Shown here piece after piece: positions 27,426 to 35,082 of a DNA stretch of 44,451 nucleotides. The first letter of the stretch is position 1. Each line of letters starts with the position of its first letter. The notes below the pieces were generated by a model that had not been told where the DNA came from, did no database searches, and saw nothing but the letters and a program-made list of their open reading frames with translations. This stretch comes from Dolichospermum sp. ST_sed8. Its GTDB lineage: Bacteria; Cyanobacteriota; Cyanobacteriia; Cyanobacteriales; Nostocaceae. Location: assembly GCA_028658405.1 (NCBI GenBank), contig JAKOGY010000011.1, forward strand, positions 1-44,451. The letters are read 5' to 3'. The translations under genes and the position numbers were made by a program.

Positions 27426-28670
27426 TTAGTGCCAAAAAGTTGCCATAATCTTGAAAATAGCGGCACTGAGGGCGGCACTGATAGGGACTGTTATTAACCA
27501 GGCGGCGGCGATATTTTGGATAGTGGAAAATTTTATTGATTTAATATTTTGTTGTACCAGTCCAATACCCACAACTCCACCGACAAGGGCGTGGGAGGTG
27601 GAAACGGGTAAACCCAAACGGGAAGCCAGTAAGATTGTGACGGCTGTGGCCAGTTCGGCACAAAATCCGCTGCTAGGTTCTAAGGAAATAATATTTTCGC
27701 CAATAGTAGCAATAACTTTTTTACCCCAAACGGCTAAACCTGCCACAATTCCCACAGCGCCGAGAACTAAAATCCACAAGGGTATGGTGAGTTGATGACT
27801 GGGGACTGCACCATGTTGATTGATGTAGGAAATTACTGCTAGGGGAGCGATCGCATTACCAACATCATTAGAACCGTGAGCAAAAGCAACAAAGCAAGCA
27901 CTCAGAACTTGAAATTTAGCAAATAAACCTTGAATTTTCGGTTCAATTTGACTATCTGCTAATTGTCGCCAACTGATCAGAGTCAGGCTAATTACAGCTA
28001 TCCCACCCGTAAATAAGGTAATGTCGTGAGGCGGAATATTAAATCCCCGTTCTCGTAAAAACAGGCTTAGGGGTTGAGTGAGTGTGGGGAGAATAATAAT
28101 GCCAAATACACTCAATAGCATTGTACTTAACCAGGGAATCCATTCCTGTAACTGGTTTAGAGGATGGGGTTGGTTAAAAATCCAGTGTTGAATTAGACTA
28201 TAAAACCCAGCGGCGATCGCTCCACTAATTATTGGTGTTAAAATCCAGCCAATAGTAATTAAACCAATGGATGACCAATCTATTGCCCCTACTCCTAATG
28301 CTACCCAACTAAAGCCAGCGATCGCTCCCACAATGGCATGAGACGAAGATACGGGTAAACCCCTAGCTGTGGCAATTTGTAGCCATACCCCACCGCTGAT
28401 GAGTACCGCTATCATCCCCATGACTAAAGTTTGTGGTGTCGTAGCGAATAAGGCAGGATTAACGATTTTTGTGCTAAGAGTAGACGTTACCTCTTGTCCA
28501 AACAAGACAGCCCCAAGGAACTCTAACACCCCAGCAATAATGATTGCTTGTTTAAGGGTGATAGCCTTAGAACCCACAGAAGTTCCCATGGCATTAGCAA
28601 CATCATTTGCACCCAAATTCCAGGCAACGTAGAAGGCTAAAAAGGCGACTATCGCGGTTTGTATTTCCAT
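27426..28670 (-). CDS. PiT-family inorganic phosphate transporter, 414 aa
   Basis: Low-affinity phosphate/cation symporter of the inner membrane. Two copies of the PiT signature are present: WNLGANDVANAMGTSVGSKA near the N-terminus and AHGSNDVGNAIAPLA in the second half, each in a hydrophobic repeat, with a LPVS(S/T)SHA(L/I)VGG(A/V) motif in both halves. I start at the ATG at 28670 (MEIQTAIVAF); four extra codons upstream are possible. Total hydrophobic segments are about ten. No PhoU-like gene is adjacent. A 16-bp inverted repeat CACCTATTAACAGGTG lies 13-28 bp upstream of the start. Confidence 0.93.
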   Translation of the reverse strand: MEIQTAIVAFLAFYVAWNLGANDVANAMGTSVGSKAITLKQAIIIAGVLEFLGAVLFGQEVTSTLSTKIVNPALFATTPQTLVMGMIAVLISGGVWLQIATARGLPVSSSHAIVGAIAGFSWVALGVGAIDWSSIGLITIGWILTPIISGAIAAGFYSLIQHWIFNQPHPLNQLQEWIPWLSTMLLSVFGIIILPTLTQPLSLFLRERGFNIPPHDITLFTGGIAVISLTLISWRQLADSQIEPKIQGLFAKFQVLSACFVAFAHGSNDVGNAIAPLAVISYINQHGAVPSHQLTIPLWILVLGAVGIVAGLAVWGKKVIATIGENIISLEPSSGFCAELATAVTILLASRLGLPVSTSHALVGGVVGIGLVQQNIKSIKFSTIQNIAAAWLITVPISAALSAAIFKIMATFWH

Positions 28671-29539
28671 AAAACAAATCATTCACACCTATTAACAGGT
28701 GAAAATTGTGATGAATGATTTATATTTTCCCTGTTTTTGGCTGTTAGAATTCGAGCGAGTTAGGAAACTCGACAAAATAGTTAACAGAACTTAATTTTAT
28801 CGGAAAATCGGGTGAAAATCTCGAACAATAATTACTGGGATTTTACTCACAAAACCGTGAGGACAAGCTTGAGAAACTTGATCTATCTATCACTTCAGCT
28901 AAATGTCTCTTCTCAAATCCCAACTGATAGCTTTTAACCATATTCCCCAAGGACAACTCCGAGTCATAGATGTTGCTTGTGGTAATGGATAAACACTAAA
29001 GTTAATGAGAGAAACTTGATCTAAAGTGATGAGTTGACAAATCCAAACCAAAGTTCTTTTTTTCCTTGATTCCGGTGATTATTCCCACCTATTAATACCC
29101 AAACATTGAACCATAAAAGCGATGACGAAGGGCGAGGTTAGTACGTGTATTAGTGATTTACTCACCAATACACGCCAAGGTTTGAGTAATTACCGGATGT
29201 TTTGATGAAATATTTGGTAAGTTTTCGAGTTTCGAGAGATGAAGTGCCGTAACTGTCTATGTTTTTAGCAGAGAAATTGAAATACTGATAGCTTGCGTAG
29301 TGATGCAGGAGCTATACTACTGAGGATAGATATAGTGATGTAACTGTGTATATCTGGTATCAGTCAAAGGAAAATTTTGAACAAGCGAATCAAACAAGTG
29401 TAGTGCTGTAACTGTCTATATCGTCTCAATTCAAGAAGCATTATGCAGGATACGAAAGATCCAATAATCCGGTAATATCATCTCGCTCGTTGCAGGTCTT
29501 ATCCTCCAACTATTAAATAACAGAACCGACATTGCCAAG
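28671..29539. other. 869-bp intergenic region with gene debris and repeats
   Basis: Holds a methyltransferase fragment (28903-29019) and three imperfect copies of an 18-mer, AGTGCCGTAACTGTCTAT (29243-29260), AGTGATGTAACTGTGTAT (29334-29351) and AGTGCTGTAACTGTCTAT (29402-29419). No intact ORF is supported. The 29200-29440 part could encode a small RNA, which I cannot show. Confidence 0.5.
28903..29019 (+). pseudogene. Fragment of a class I SAM-dependent methyltransferase
   Basis: The frame reads MSLLKSQLIAFNHIPQGQ then LRVIDVACGNG, an excellent methyltransferase motif I, then a TAA exactly after the glycine loop, followed in frame by TLKLMRET and a second stop. Family members continue with a residue at that stop and about 150 more residues. 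It is a decayed gene remnant; both ends are missing. Confidence 0.6.
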
Positions 29540-29773
29540 TTATCCATCCAAGCCTCTGCGACCACTACCTCGATGAGGATTGGGTTTTTCAGGTTGATTG
29601 GGGCTAGGTTTGGAGTTATCAGCGAGGTTGAACCTCTGGTTTACCAAAGGTGAAAGCTGAGAATCCGACTTAGCCATTGATAAAGGGGAAAAATGAGTCT
29701 GTACTGCTTCGCAGTTGAAAGCTAAGGAGCCACATACCAGACTCGATACTAAAAGTGAAATGGCAGCACGCAT
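29540..29773 (-). CDS. patX: PatX-type RGSGR peptide precursor, 77 aa
   Basis: N-terminal signal peptide (MRAAISLLVSSLVCGSLAFNCEA), a polar unstructured middle and a C-terminus NPHRGSGRRGLDG containing RGSGR at residues 68-72 (bases 29558-29572). RGSGR is the pentapeptide by which PatS and HetN inhibit HetR; PatX proteins are defined by a signal sequence plus an HRG(S/T)GR motif and occur near hetR in many filamentous cyanobacteria. I infer export or processing to a diffusible inhibitor of differentiation. A TCCGGA element sits upstream, as reported for heterocyst-specific promoters. Small size and repeat-free sequence make the motif decisive. Confidence 0.88.
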   Translation of the reverse strand: MRAAISLLVSSLVCGSLAFNCEAVQTHFSPLSMAKSDSQLSPLVNQRFNLADNSKPSPNQPEKPNPHRGSGRRGLDG

Positions 29774-29799
29774 AGTAGATGTCTATTTTAGAACTCTCT

Positions 29800-29836
29800 A
29801 CTTCACTAATACTTAACTTTTATATGTCTATCCGGA
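29800..29836 (-). promoter_or_regulatory. DIF1-type promoter (TCCGGA) upstream of patX
   Basis: TCCGGA at 29831-29836 reads identically on both strands and lies about 58 bp before the patX start. On the minus strand an AT-rich TAAGTATTA follows about 15-23 bp downstream as a -10 candidate. TCCGGA near -35 is the known DIF1 signature of promoters induced in differentiating cells. Confidence 0.6.
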
Positions 29837-29880
29837 AAATTCGCAAAAAAGTATTGTATTTTACTGAATAAAAGTTCATT

Positions 29881-31623
29881 TTATACTTCCTCAAGATGCT
29901 CAACAAGTAACCAATTTCCAGACAAATTTGGCCGCCCCCAAATCTTGAGCATTTTTTCTGGGGGAAAAGCTTGTAGTGCTTGATCTATATCCGATTTAAG
30001 CGTCACAAGTTGCCAATTTGTCGTAGTTAAATTGGTGTTTTCTGTAATATTAAATTGGTAGTTTTGCCAATCCAGGCGTTGGAATTTGCCTGTAAAGTTG
30101 CTGAGGTTTAATTTATTATCTAATCTCGGCGAAATACAAGGACAATTCCCATCAGCAGGATAAGCTTCTGGGTGGTCTAAATAATAAGTTTGCCAGTACA
30201 ACCAATCGGGATGATTAGTTAATAAGTTAAACAAGGGAACAATTACGCCAGGTGCATAGTCGTCTGTCAATAATGCAGCCTGCAAACTCTTCACTGGTAA
30301 ATCCCTGGGCTGACATTTTAGCACAATACAAAGACTTGCTGCCATACCTGCCGCTTGTCCGATTCCCATGACTACTGGTTGGAGTCTAGTGGCCCCGTTA
30401 GCGATGTGAGAAACGGAAATGTTCTTTTCGCAAACCAGTAAACCATCTGTACTTGCAGGAATCAGAGCGCGATAAGGGATAGTGAAGGGTGTTCCTGTCC
30501 ATCTTCCACCCCAACGAATAGATTTAGGTTGCAGCGAAAACTCAACACCGGGATAATGATGATCGTTGGCATAGTTGCCGACAGCGATCGCATCAGGAAA
30601 TGGTAATGCGGTTTTACTATTTGCTAAAGGCAAGATATCCTGTTCACAAACGGTTGTTAAGCCCACTAAACGGCGACTTTCCCGATAATAGGGATGGAGG
30701 GCAAAAGCGGAGTTAGCACTGGGGAAAAGGTTTTCTGCTAGTCCGTAACGCCTACCCAACTCCGTTTGGATGAAGTGGGCAAAATTTTGACTGTGCCAAA
30801 AACATTCTTGCACAAATTCGCGCTTTTTTACATCCGCATCTCGCAACCGATTGGCATTTTGGCAGTAATCGTTGCCCGCAATAGGCCAATTAATCATAAA
30901 TTGATTTGCTGGTAAGCGTCCGTAGTTCAAAAACTTTTCTGCACCATAGTTATCCCAAGCTCCTGTAAACTGAGATGGATCGTAGTTAGGTGCGGGGGGA
31001 ATTACTGGAGCAATATTTTCTCCATAATCTTCCATGACTACTACCCAAGTTGGTGCTTGGACTGGATAGGTTTGGGTAAGGGTGTTAAAATTTGCTGGTG
31101 CGCTGGGTTCTCCCCATTCTGACTGCAATTCCCAACCCCAGCGGTGAGGTACTTCTCCTAATGCTAATAAGTCTCCTAATTCTGTACCGTCAAGAATAAT
31201 TTTGGCGTTAACGGTGAAATCTGCAAAGCGGACACCTGTAATACAATCTTTTGTTCGCAAAACTTCTAATGGGACTTGTCCCGAAATCCATTGAAGATTG
31301 GGTAATTCTCGCACCCAATCGGCAAATATTTCTGCACCTATTCGCGGATTATAACTGAAAAAGCTGACCCAACTGTTATCTAATCCCCCTGGTTGTCTAC
31401 GTTGCAATTCTTGTAAAAAAGCTCCCCATAAACCTGTTTGCAATGCTTGTAATTCGTTTCCGTCTGGTGCAGATACACCGGCAGAGGTTAACATTCCCCC
31501 TAACCAAGAAAATTCACTGACTAAGATTGTGTTTACTCCTCGTCGTGCTGCTTGGATAGCGGCCGCTGTTCCACCGGTGCCTCCACCGACGACTAGGACA
31601 TCTGTTGTATAGGTTTGATTCAT
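29881..31623 (-). CDS. FAD-dependent oxidoreductase, 580 aa
   Basis: N-terminal dinucleotide-binding fold DVLVVGGGTGGTAAAIQAARRG with the GxGxxG loop at residues 13-18, then LVSEFSWLGGMLTSAG, typical of the FAD-dependent oxidoreductases annotated as xanthan lyase-like (FAD_oxidored). Near the C-terminus GLLVCEKNISVSHIANGATRLQPVVMGIGQAAGMAAS is the second FAD-contact region. I start at the ATG at 31623 (MNQTYTTDVLV); 15 upstream codons are not family-like. The substrate is unknown. No signal peptide is visible, so cytoplasmic. Confidence 0.85.
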   Translation of the reverse strand: MNQTYTTDVLVVGGGTGGTAAAIQAARRGVNTILVSEFSWLGGMLTSAGVSAPDGNELQALQTGLWGAFLQELQRRQPGGLDNSWVSFFSYNPRIGAEIFADWVRELPNLQWISGQVPLEVLRTKDCITGVRFADFTVNAKIILDGTELGDLLALGEVPHRWGWELQSEWGEPSAPANFNTLTQTYPVQAPTWVVVMEDYGENIAPVIPPAPNYDPSQFTGAWDNYGAEKFLNYGRLPANQFMINWPIAGNDYCQNANRLRDADVKKREFVQECFWHSQNFAHFIQTELGRRYGLAENLFPSANSAFALHPYYRESRRLVGLTTVCEQDILPLANSKTALPFPDAIAVGNYANDHHYPGVEFSLQPKSIRWGGRWTGTPFTIPYRALIPASTDGLLVCEKNISVSHIANGATRLQPVVMGIGQAAGMAASLCIVLKCQPRDLPVKSLQAALLTDDYAPGVIVPLFNLLTNHPDWLYWQTYYLDHPEAYPADGNCPCISPRLDNKLNLSNFTGKFQRLDWQNYQFNITENTNLTTTNWQLVTLKSDIDQALQAFPPEKMLKIWGRPNLSGNWLLVEHLEEV

Positions 31624-31636
31624 AATATTAAGTAAA

Positions 31637-31882
31637 TTGGTTATGGGGTATGAGGAGACGTTTATCACAGATCATCCTCTTGTGACTCATCATACTGGTT
31701 TTGGCATTAGACATCTGGTGAAAAAGAATGTAGGGACAATTCATGAATTGTCCCTACAAGGGTTTCTTGGCACAATTTCAGGAATCATCCTGATTATCGG
31801 TGTATTTATGGCTGTCATGTCCATATTACCCAAGTCTAATGATCAACTAATAGCTGATGGTAAAGCCAAATCAGGACATTAG
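31637..31882 (+). CDS. Possible small membrane protein, doubtful
   Basis: A TTG-initiated 81-codon frame ends in a convincing membrane segment, LGTISGIILIIGVFMAVMSILP, and a basic tail. The first half spans a dispersed palindrome (31730-31757) and looks non-coding, so this may be the tail of a gene whose front was overwritten by the repeat, or a short ORF starting later at TTG. Not recognised. Confidence 0.3.
   Translation: MVMGYEETFITDHPLVTHHTGFGIRHLVKKNVGTIHELSLQGFLGTISGIILIIGVFMAVMSILPKSNDQLIADGKAKSGH
31730..31757. repeat. Perfect palindrome GTAGGGACAATTCATGAATTGTCCCTAC
   Basis: The 14-bp arms GTAGGGACAATTCA/TGAATTGTCCCTAC meet with no loop; it is a dispersed cyanobacterial intergenic repeat family by appearance. 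Confidence 0.85.
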
Positions 31883-31897
31883 CCAGCCAATAAAGCC

Positions 31898-32009
31898 AGG
31901 GAATAAATTCCCTGTCTAAAAGCTAAAGTCGGTTGAAACCGACTGAATGGAAGAATTTTTTAGTCCGTTTTAACGGACTTCTGCTATTAGACGGGGAATT
32001 GATTCCCCG
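31898..32009. repeat. Cluster of four palindromes
   Basis: In order: AGGGAATAAATTCCCT (31898-31913), AGTCGGTTGAAACCGACT (31927-31944), AGTCCGTTTTAACGGACT (31962-31979) and CGGGGAATTGATTCCCCG (31992-32009). The first and last are sequence-related, as are the middle two, so the block has mirror-like order and would fold into consecutive hairpins. It is a known-looking mobile repeat block upstream of the TPR lipoprotein. Confidence 0.85.
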
Positions 32010-32074
32010 ACGGGTTATGAAATAAATGGAAAATTAACCACTTACCAAATTATCAAATACCAGGAGTAATATCT

Positions 32075-32605
32075 ATGAAATTACACAAATTATCCCATTT
32101 ATTATTCTTCTTTATCCTCTTATTTTCCGCTTCTGGGATTATTATCATTGGTTGTAGTTCTTCCGTATTGGCACGCAAACCAGGGACTTTATCAGAATCA
32201 AAATTAAATGATATTCAACAGGGGATGAGTGGAGGAGAAAATATTAATGAAAAAGGTTATTTAGTGGGGATAAATAGTAAAATTGCTCACCCGGTTTTAC
32301 AAAGTGATTTTCGCTATTTACAAAGTGAACAACCTGATGAGGAAAAATTAAAGGAATGGGGTAATTATAGTTGGGGTATTGCGATTAATTTAGGAGATAA
32401 AGCTGGTGCGATTAAATATTATACTCAAGCTATCACCATTAATCCTCAAGATGCCGAAGCCTACAACAACCGGGGAACTGCTAAATATGAATTAGGAGAT
32501 AAAGCTGGTGCGATTAAAGATTTAGAAACTGCAAAACAACTATTTCAACAACAAGGTAATACACAAAATGCTCAAAAAGCACAAGAATTATTGAATAAAT
32601 TGTAG
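32075..32605 (+). CDS. TPR-repeat protein with lipoprotein-like signal, 176 aa
   Basis: A hydrophobic leader (LLFFFILLFSASGIIII) is followed by GCSSS, so Cys27-type lipidation is possible though the residues before Cys are not an ideal lipobox. Two TPR units follow: GDKAGAIKYYTQAITINPQDAEAYNNRGTAKYELGDKAGAI. The C-terminal ~45 codons and the 3' flank are nearly duplicated 1297 bp downstream (gene at 33411). TPRs mediate protein contacts; no partner can be named. It is probably membrane-anchored or periplasmic. Confidence 0.75.
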   Translation: MKLHKLSHLLFFFILLFSASGIIIIGCSSSVLARKPGTLSESKLNDIQQGMSGGENINEKGYLVGINSKIAHPVLQSDFRYLQSEQPDEEKLKEWGNYSWGIAINLGDKAGAIKYYTQAITINPQDAEAYNNRGTAKYELGDKAGAIKDLETAKQLFQQQGNTQNAQKAQELLNKL

Positions 32606-32657
32606 CTACCATTATCTTTATTGTACCTTCTATTCTCTACCCATACATTAACCAACC

Positions 32658-32731
32658 CTAATCAAAAACAACCAAACTAACACCACAACGACTAGCTGCT
32701 TCCGCTAACCGAGAATCAAGAATTGCTAATG
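32658..32731 (-). pseudogene. VapC PIN-toxin 3' remnant, short copy
   Basis: The minus strand reads LAILDSRLAEAASRCGVSLVVFD and stop (32658-32660), the standard C-terminus of a VapC PIN domain. It is cut off on its 5' side just past the LAILDSRL phrase. It is a copy of the longer remnant at 33955-34119. Confidence 0.65.
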
Positions 32732-32816
32732 ATGTATAAATCTCTATAGCAGTTAACAGGTAACACTTCAACATCAAGTATAATTTTAATGATAAAAATT
32801 AAAATGATAGGTTTAT

Positions 32817-33104
32817 ATGAGGGTAGAATTTGAATGGGATGAAAATAAAGCGCAAATAAACATCAACAAACATGGCGTTAGTTTTGAAGAAGCAAAAACA
32901 GTATTTGATGATCCATTTGCCTTGATATTTGATGATTTAGCTCATTCTTTCGGAGAAAAAAGAGAGATTATTATTGGTTATTCAAATCAAAATCACTTAC
33001 TTTTAGTTTGTTTTACCGAAAGAGAAAGTAATTTAATCCGTATTTTTAGCTGTCGTTTAGCTACTAAAAAAGAGAGACAAGACTATGAACAAAACACCAA
33101 TTAA
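32817..33104 (+). CDS. brnT: BrnT-family toxin, 95 aa
   Basis: Begins with the family signature VEFEWDENKAQININKHGVSFEEAKTVFDDP, followed by EKREIIIGYSNQNHLLLVCFTERESNLIRIFSCRLATKKER, the RelE-like core. BrnT is an mRNA-cleaving toxin neutralised by BrnA. A TATAAT hexamer at 32779-32784 lies 32 bp upstream, and the next gene overlaps its 3' end by 20 nt. The pair sits between the two halves of a duplicated block, so it may be a recent arrival. Confidence 0.9.
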   Translation: MRVEFEWDENKAQININKHGVSFEEAKTVFDDPFALIFDDLAHSFGEKREIIIGYSNQNHLLLVCFTERESNLIRIFSCRLATKKERQDYEQNTN

Positions 33105-33306
33105 TCAACAAGATGATTTTGAATCAGATGATTTATTACCAGAGTATAATTTCGATTATACTAAAGCTCGTCCTAATCGTTTTGCTACTATCTCAGAAAA
33201 TAAAATTACCGTAATTCTTGATCCTGATGTCGCTAAAGTTTTTCAAACATCAGAAGCAGTGAATCGTGCTTTACGTTGTTTATTATCTGCTATTCCTGAA
33301 AAATAA
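33085..33306 (+). CDS. brnA: BrnA-family antitoxin, 73 aa
   Basis: An acidic N-terminus (DDFESDDLLPEYNFDYTKARPNRFA) binds toxin in this family; the C-terminus KITVILDPDVAKVFQTSEAVNRALRCLLSAI is the ribbon-helix-helix DNA-binding part that autorepresses the operon. The start lies 20 nt inside brnT in another frame, the usual order toxin-antitoxin for this family. Confidence 0.82.
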   Translation: MNKTPINQQDDFESDDLLPEYNFDYTKARPNRFATISENKITVILDPDVAKVFQTSEAVNRALRCLLSAIPEK

Positions 33307-33339
33307 AGCCATTACATCATTGAATATGATTGATATTCT

Positions 33340-33368
33340 GTAAGGGTTTAGCAATGCTAAACCCCTAC
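33340..33368. repeat. GTAGGGGTTTAGCAATGCTAAACCCCTAC-type palindrome
   Basis: Near-perfect copy (one arm reads GTAAGGG). The same family as 34137-34165 and the degenerate 5744-5773. Confidence 0.85.
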
Positions 33369-33410
33369 GTTTAATGTTATATTAGTTTAATATTCAAATT
33401 GAAAAAACCT

Positions 33411-33902
33411 ATGCGTAAACAAACCATTGAATATACATCACCATTAGATGCCTTAGTTGCCGTTACCAAACGACTAAGTATATATGAAAATCAACAAAAG
33501 ATGGATTCTGAAGAATTTTTCCATCAATATAATCAAGGTAAATTATCAGATGATACCCTATTTATAGAATGGGCAAATGATTACCGTCATTATAAAGCTG
33601 GTGCGATCGCTGATTTTACTCAAGCTATCACCATTAATCCTCAATTAGCCGAAGCCTACAGCAACCGGGGACTTGCTAAAGATGAATCAGGAGATAAAGC
33701 TGGTGCGATTAAAGATTATACTCAAGCTATCACAATTAATCCTCAATATGCCATAGCCTACAACAACCGGGGACTTGCTAAATCTAAATCAGGAGATAAA
33801 GCAGGTGCGATTAAAGATTTAGAAACGGCAAAACAACTATTTCAACAACAAGGTAATACTCAAGGTTATCAAAAAGCACAGGAATTATTGAATAAATTGT
33901 AG
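33411..33902 (+). CDS. Chimeric protein: antitoxin-like N-terminus fused to TPR repeats, 163 aa
   Basis: The ATG at 33411 gives MRKQTIEYTSPLDALVAVTKR and on to LFIEWANDYRHY (residues about 1-60), which matches small stand-alone cyanobacterial antitoxin-like proteins. Directly after DYRHY the sequence becomes KAGAIADFTQAITINPQ and two-and-a-half TPR units, nearly identical to the C-terminal half of the TPR gene at 32075. No signal peptide is present, so it is cytoplasmic, unlike its TPR donor. A TTG four codons upstream is a less likely start. Whether the antitoxin part still binds a toxin is unknown. Confidence 0.75.
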   Translation: MRKQTIEYTSPLDALVAVTKRLSIYENQQKMDSEEFFHQYNQGKLSDDTLFIEWANDYRHYKAGAIADFTQAITINPQLAEAYSNRGLAKDESGDKAGAIKDYTQAITINPQYAIAYNNRGLAKSKSGDKAGAIKDLETAKQLFQQQGNTQGYQKAQELLNKL

Positions 33903-33954
33903 CTACCATTATCTTTATTTTACCTTCTATTCTCCACCCATACATTAACCAACC

Positions 33955-34119
33955 CTAATCGAAAACAACCAAACTAACACCACAACGACTAGCTGCTTCT
34001 GCTAACCGAGAATCAAGAGTTGCTAATGGTAAATTTAACCACAAAGCTAACTCTAAATAAGCAGCATCATCAGCAGCTAAACCTTCCCGTCTTGCTAGTT
34101 TAAAAGTTGTATCTAAAGC
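33955..34119 (-). pseudogene. VapC PIN-domain toxin 3' remnant, long copy
   Basis: Minus-strand translation reads ALDTTFKLARREGLAADDA then AYLELALWLNLPLATLDSRL and AEAASRCGVSLVVFD, stop at 33955-33957. This is the last third of a VapC RNase with the acidic ADDA and LATLDSRL sites. The 5' two-thirds are missing; a dispersed palindrome (34137-34165) begins 17 bp beyond, suggesting it marks the break. Confidence 0.75.
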
Positions 34120-34136
34120 ATTTCATCTGTAGGGAT

Positions 34137-34165
34137 GTAGGGGTTTAGCAATGCTAAACCCCTAC
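34137..34165. repeat. Perfect GTAGGGGTTTAGCAATGCTAAACCCCTAC palindrome
   Basis: 29-bp near-perfect inverted repeat just upstream of the truncated vapC remnant and downstream of the DUF3368 gene. Confidence 0.9.
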
Positions 34166-34181
34166 CTTATTATCTCATAAT

Positions 34182-34664
34182 TTATTCATTAACCTGTTCT
34201 TTAAGAACCTGAATTAAATCATTAGATAACCATAAACCAGCTTTTTTTAAATATTGAATTGGTTCATCAATAGAAGTTATTAATCCCTGTTTCTTCGCTA
34301 AAACCAATATTCCCAAGGTTCCCATAAATGGCATATTTAAACTTTTCGCTACTTTTCTAGCAGCAGCATCATCAATAACTGCACGATAACCACTATTTTC
34401 TAAAGCAAATGTCAAAACTTCAGATTCTCCCAAATCTATACCCCAAGGTACAATTAAAGCAGAAATTTCAGTAATAATAACTGGTTTTACCCAATTAGTA
34501 TTAGGTAATTCTTGAGATGCTATATCTATTTTACCAGCTTTGACAATTTCACCCCATACACCACCAGGAACAATAATTTCTGTAAATAACTGTGGTAGTA
34601 AATAGGTAAGCTGGCTTTTAAATAGCACAATTAACGGTGATGTATTAATAACTATTTTATTCAT
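34182..34664 (-). CDS. DUF3368 PIN-domain toxin, 160 aa
   Basis: VINTSPLIVLFKSQL carries the first PIN acidic region (the NTSPL form typical of DUF3368), with further acidic sites at DLGESEVLTFA and VIDDAAARKVA, then MGTLGILVLAKKQGLI. PIN domains are Mg-dependent RNases. It follows the UPF0175 gene by 2 bp, the standard pairing in cyanobacteria, so it is predicted to be the toxin of a type II pair. Confidence 0.88.
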   Translation of the reverse strand: MNKIVINTSPLIVLFKSQLTYLLPQLFTEIIVPGGVWGEIVKAGKIDIASQELPNTNWVKPVIITEISALIVPWGIDLGESEVLTFALENSGYRAVIDDAAARKVAKSLNMPFMGTLGILVLAKKQGLITSIDEPIQYLKKAGLWLSNDLIQVLKEQVNE

Positions 34665-34666
34665 GT

Positions 34667-34924
34667 CTATTCATCTAAAGATGCAATTTCCTCAGCTAAC
34701 TCTTCCGCAGTATATTGAAATGGAGAAACTTTATAACGAATGAGAACATCCATAAATTCTATTCTATTTAAACCTGCTATTTCTGCGGCTTTACCTTGAG
34801 ATATTTCTCCCAATTCATACCATTTAACAGCAGCAGCTATTTTCATTTCTCTAGCTAATTCATCCGGTTCTTTTCCCAAGGTGGAAAAAACACTTTCTGG
34901 CAGTTCTATAGATATAGTTGTCAT
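34667..34924 (-). CDS. UPF0175-family antitoxin, 85 aa
   Basis: TISIELPESVFSTLGKEPDELAREMK is the UPF0175 N-terminal strand and helix; AAVKWYELGEISQGKAAEIAGLNRIEFMDVL is its helix-turn-helix; an acidic tail (AEELAEEIASLDE) follows. The role is neutralising the PIN toxin and probably autoregulation. First gene of the pair on the minus strand, leading into the toxin. Confidence 0.88.
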   Translation of the reverse strand: MTTISIELPESVFSTLGKEPDELAREMKIAAAVKWYELGEISQGKAAEIAGLNRIEFMDVLIRYKVSPFQYTAEELAEEIASLDE

Positions 34925-35082
34925 TTTTAGATACCTCTTGTTAATTTATTATAGCTGTTTTTAGTCTCAACTCTCATCTGATTGATAAGAAATACCTAAT
35001 AATTAGAGTATAACTAAATAATGCCAGTATCCCAGCCAAAGATATCTACCATAATCAACTATTAACTAAGTTCTGAGAACAA

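Larger units (their letters stand above)
32518..34028 (+). repeat. Duplicated block of about 210 bp, 1297 bp apart (32518-32731 and 33818-34028)
   Basis: The end of the TPR gene, its 3' flank and an antisense vapC tail occur twice with about 92-95% identity by eye and a constant offset of 1297 bp. The brnTA pair and the chimeric antitoxin-TPR gene lie between the copies, which suggests a segmental duplication with insertion. Confidence 0.85.
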
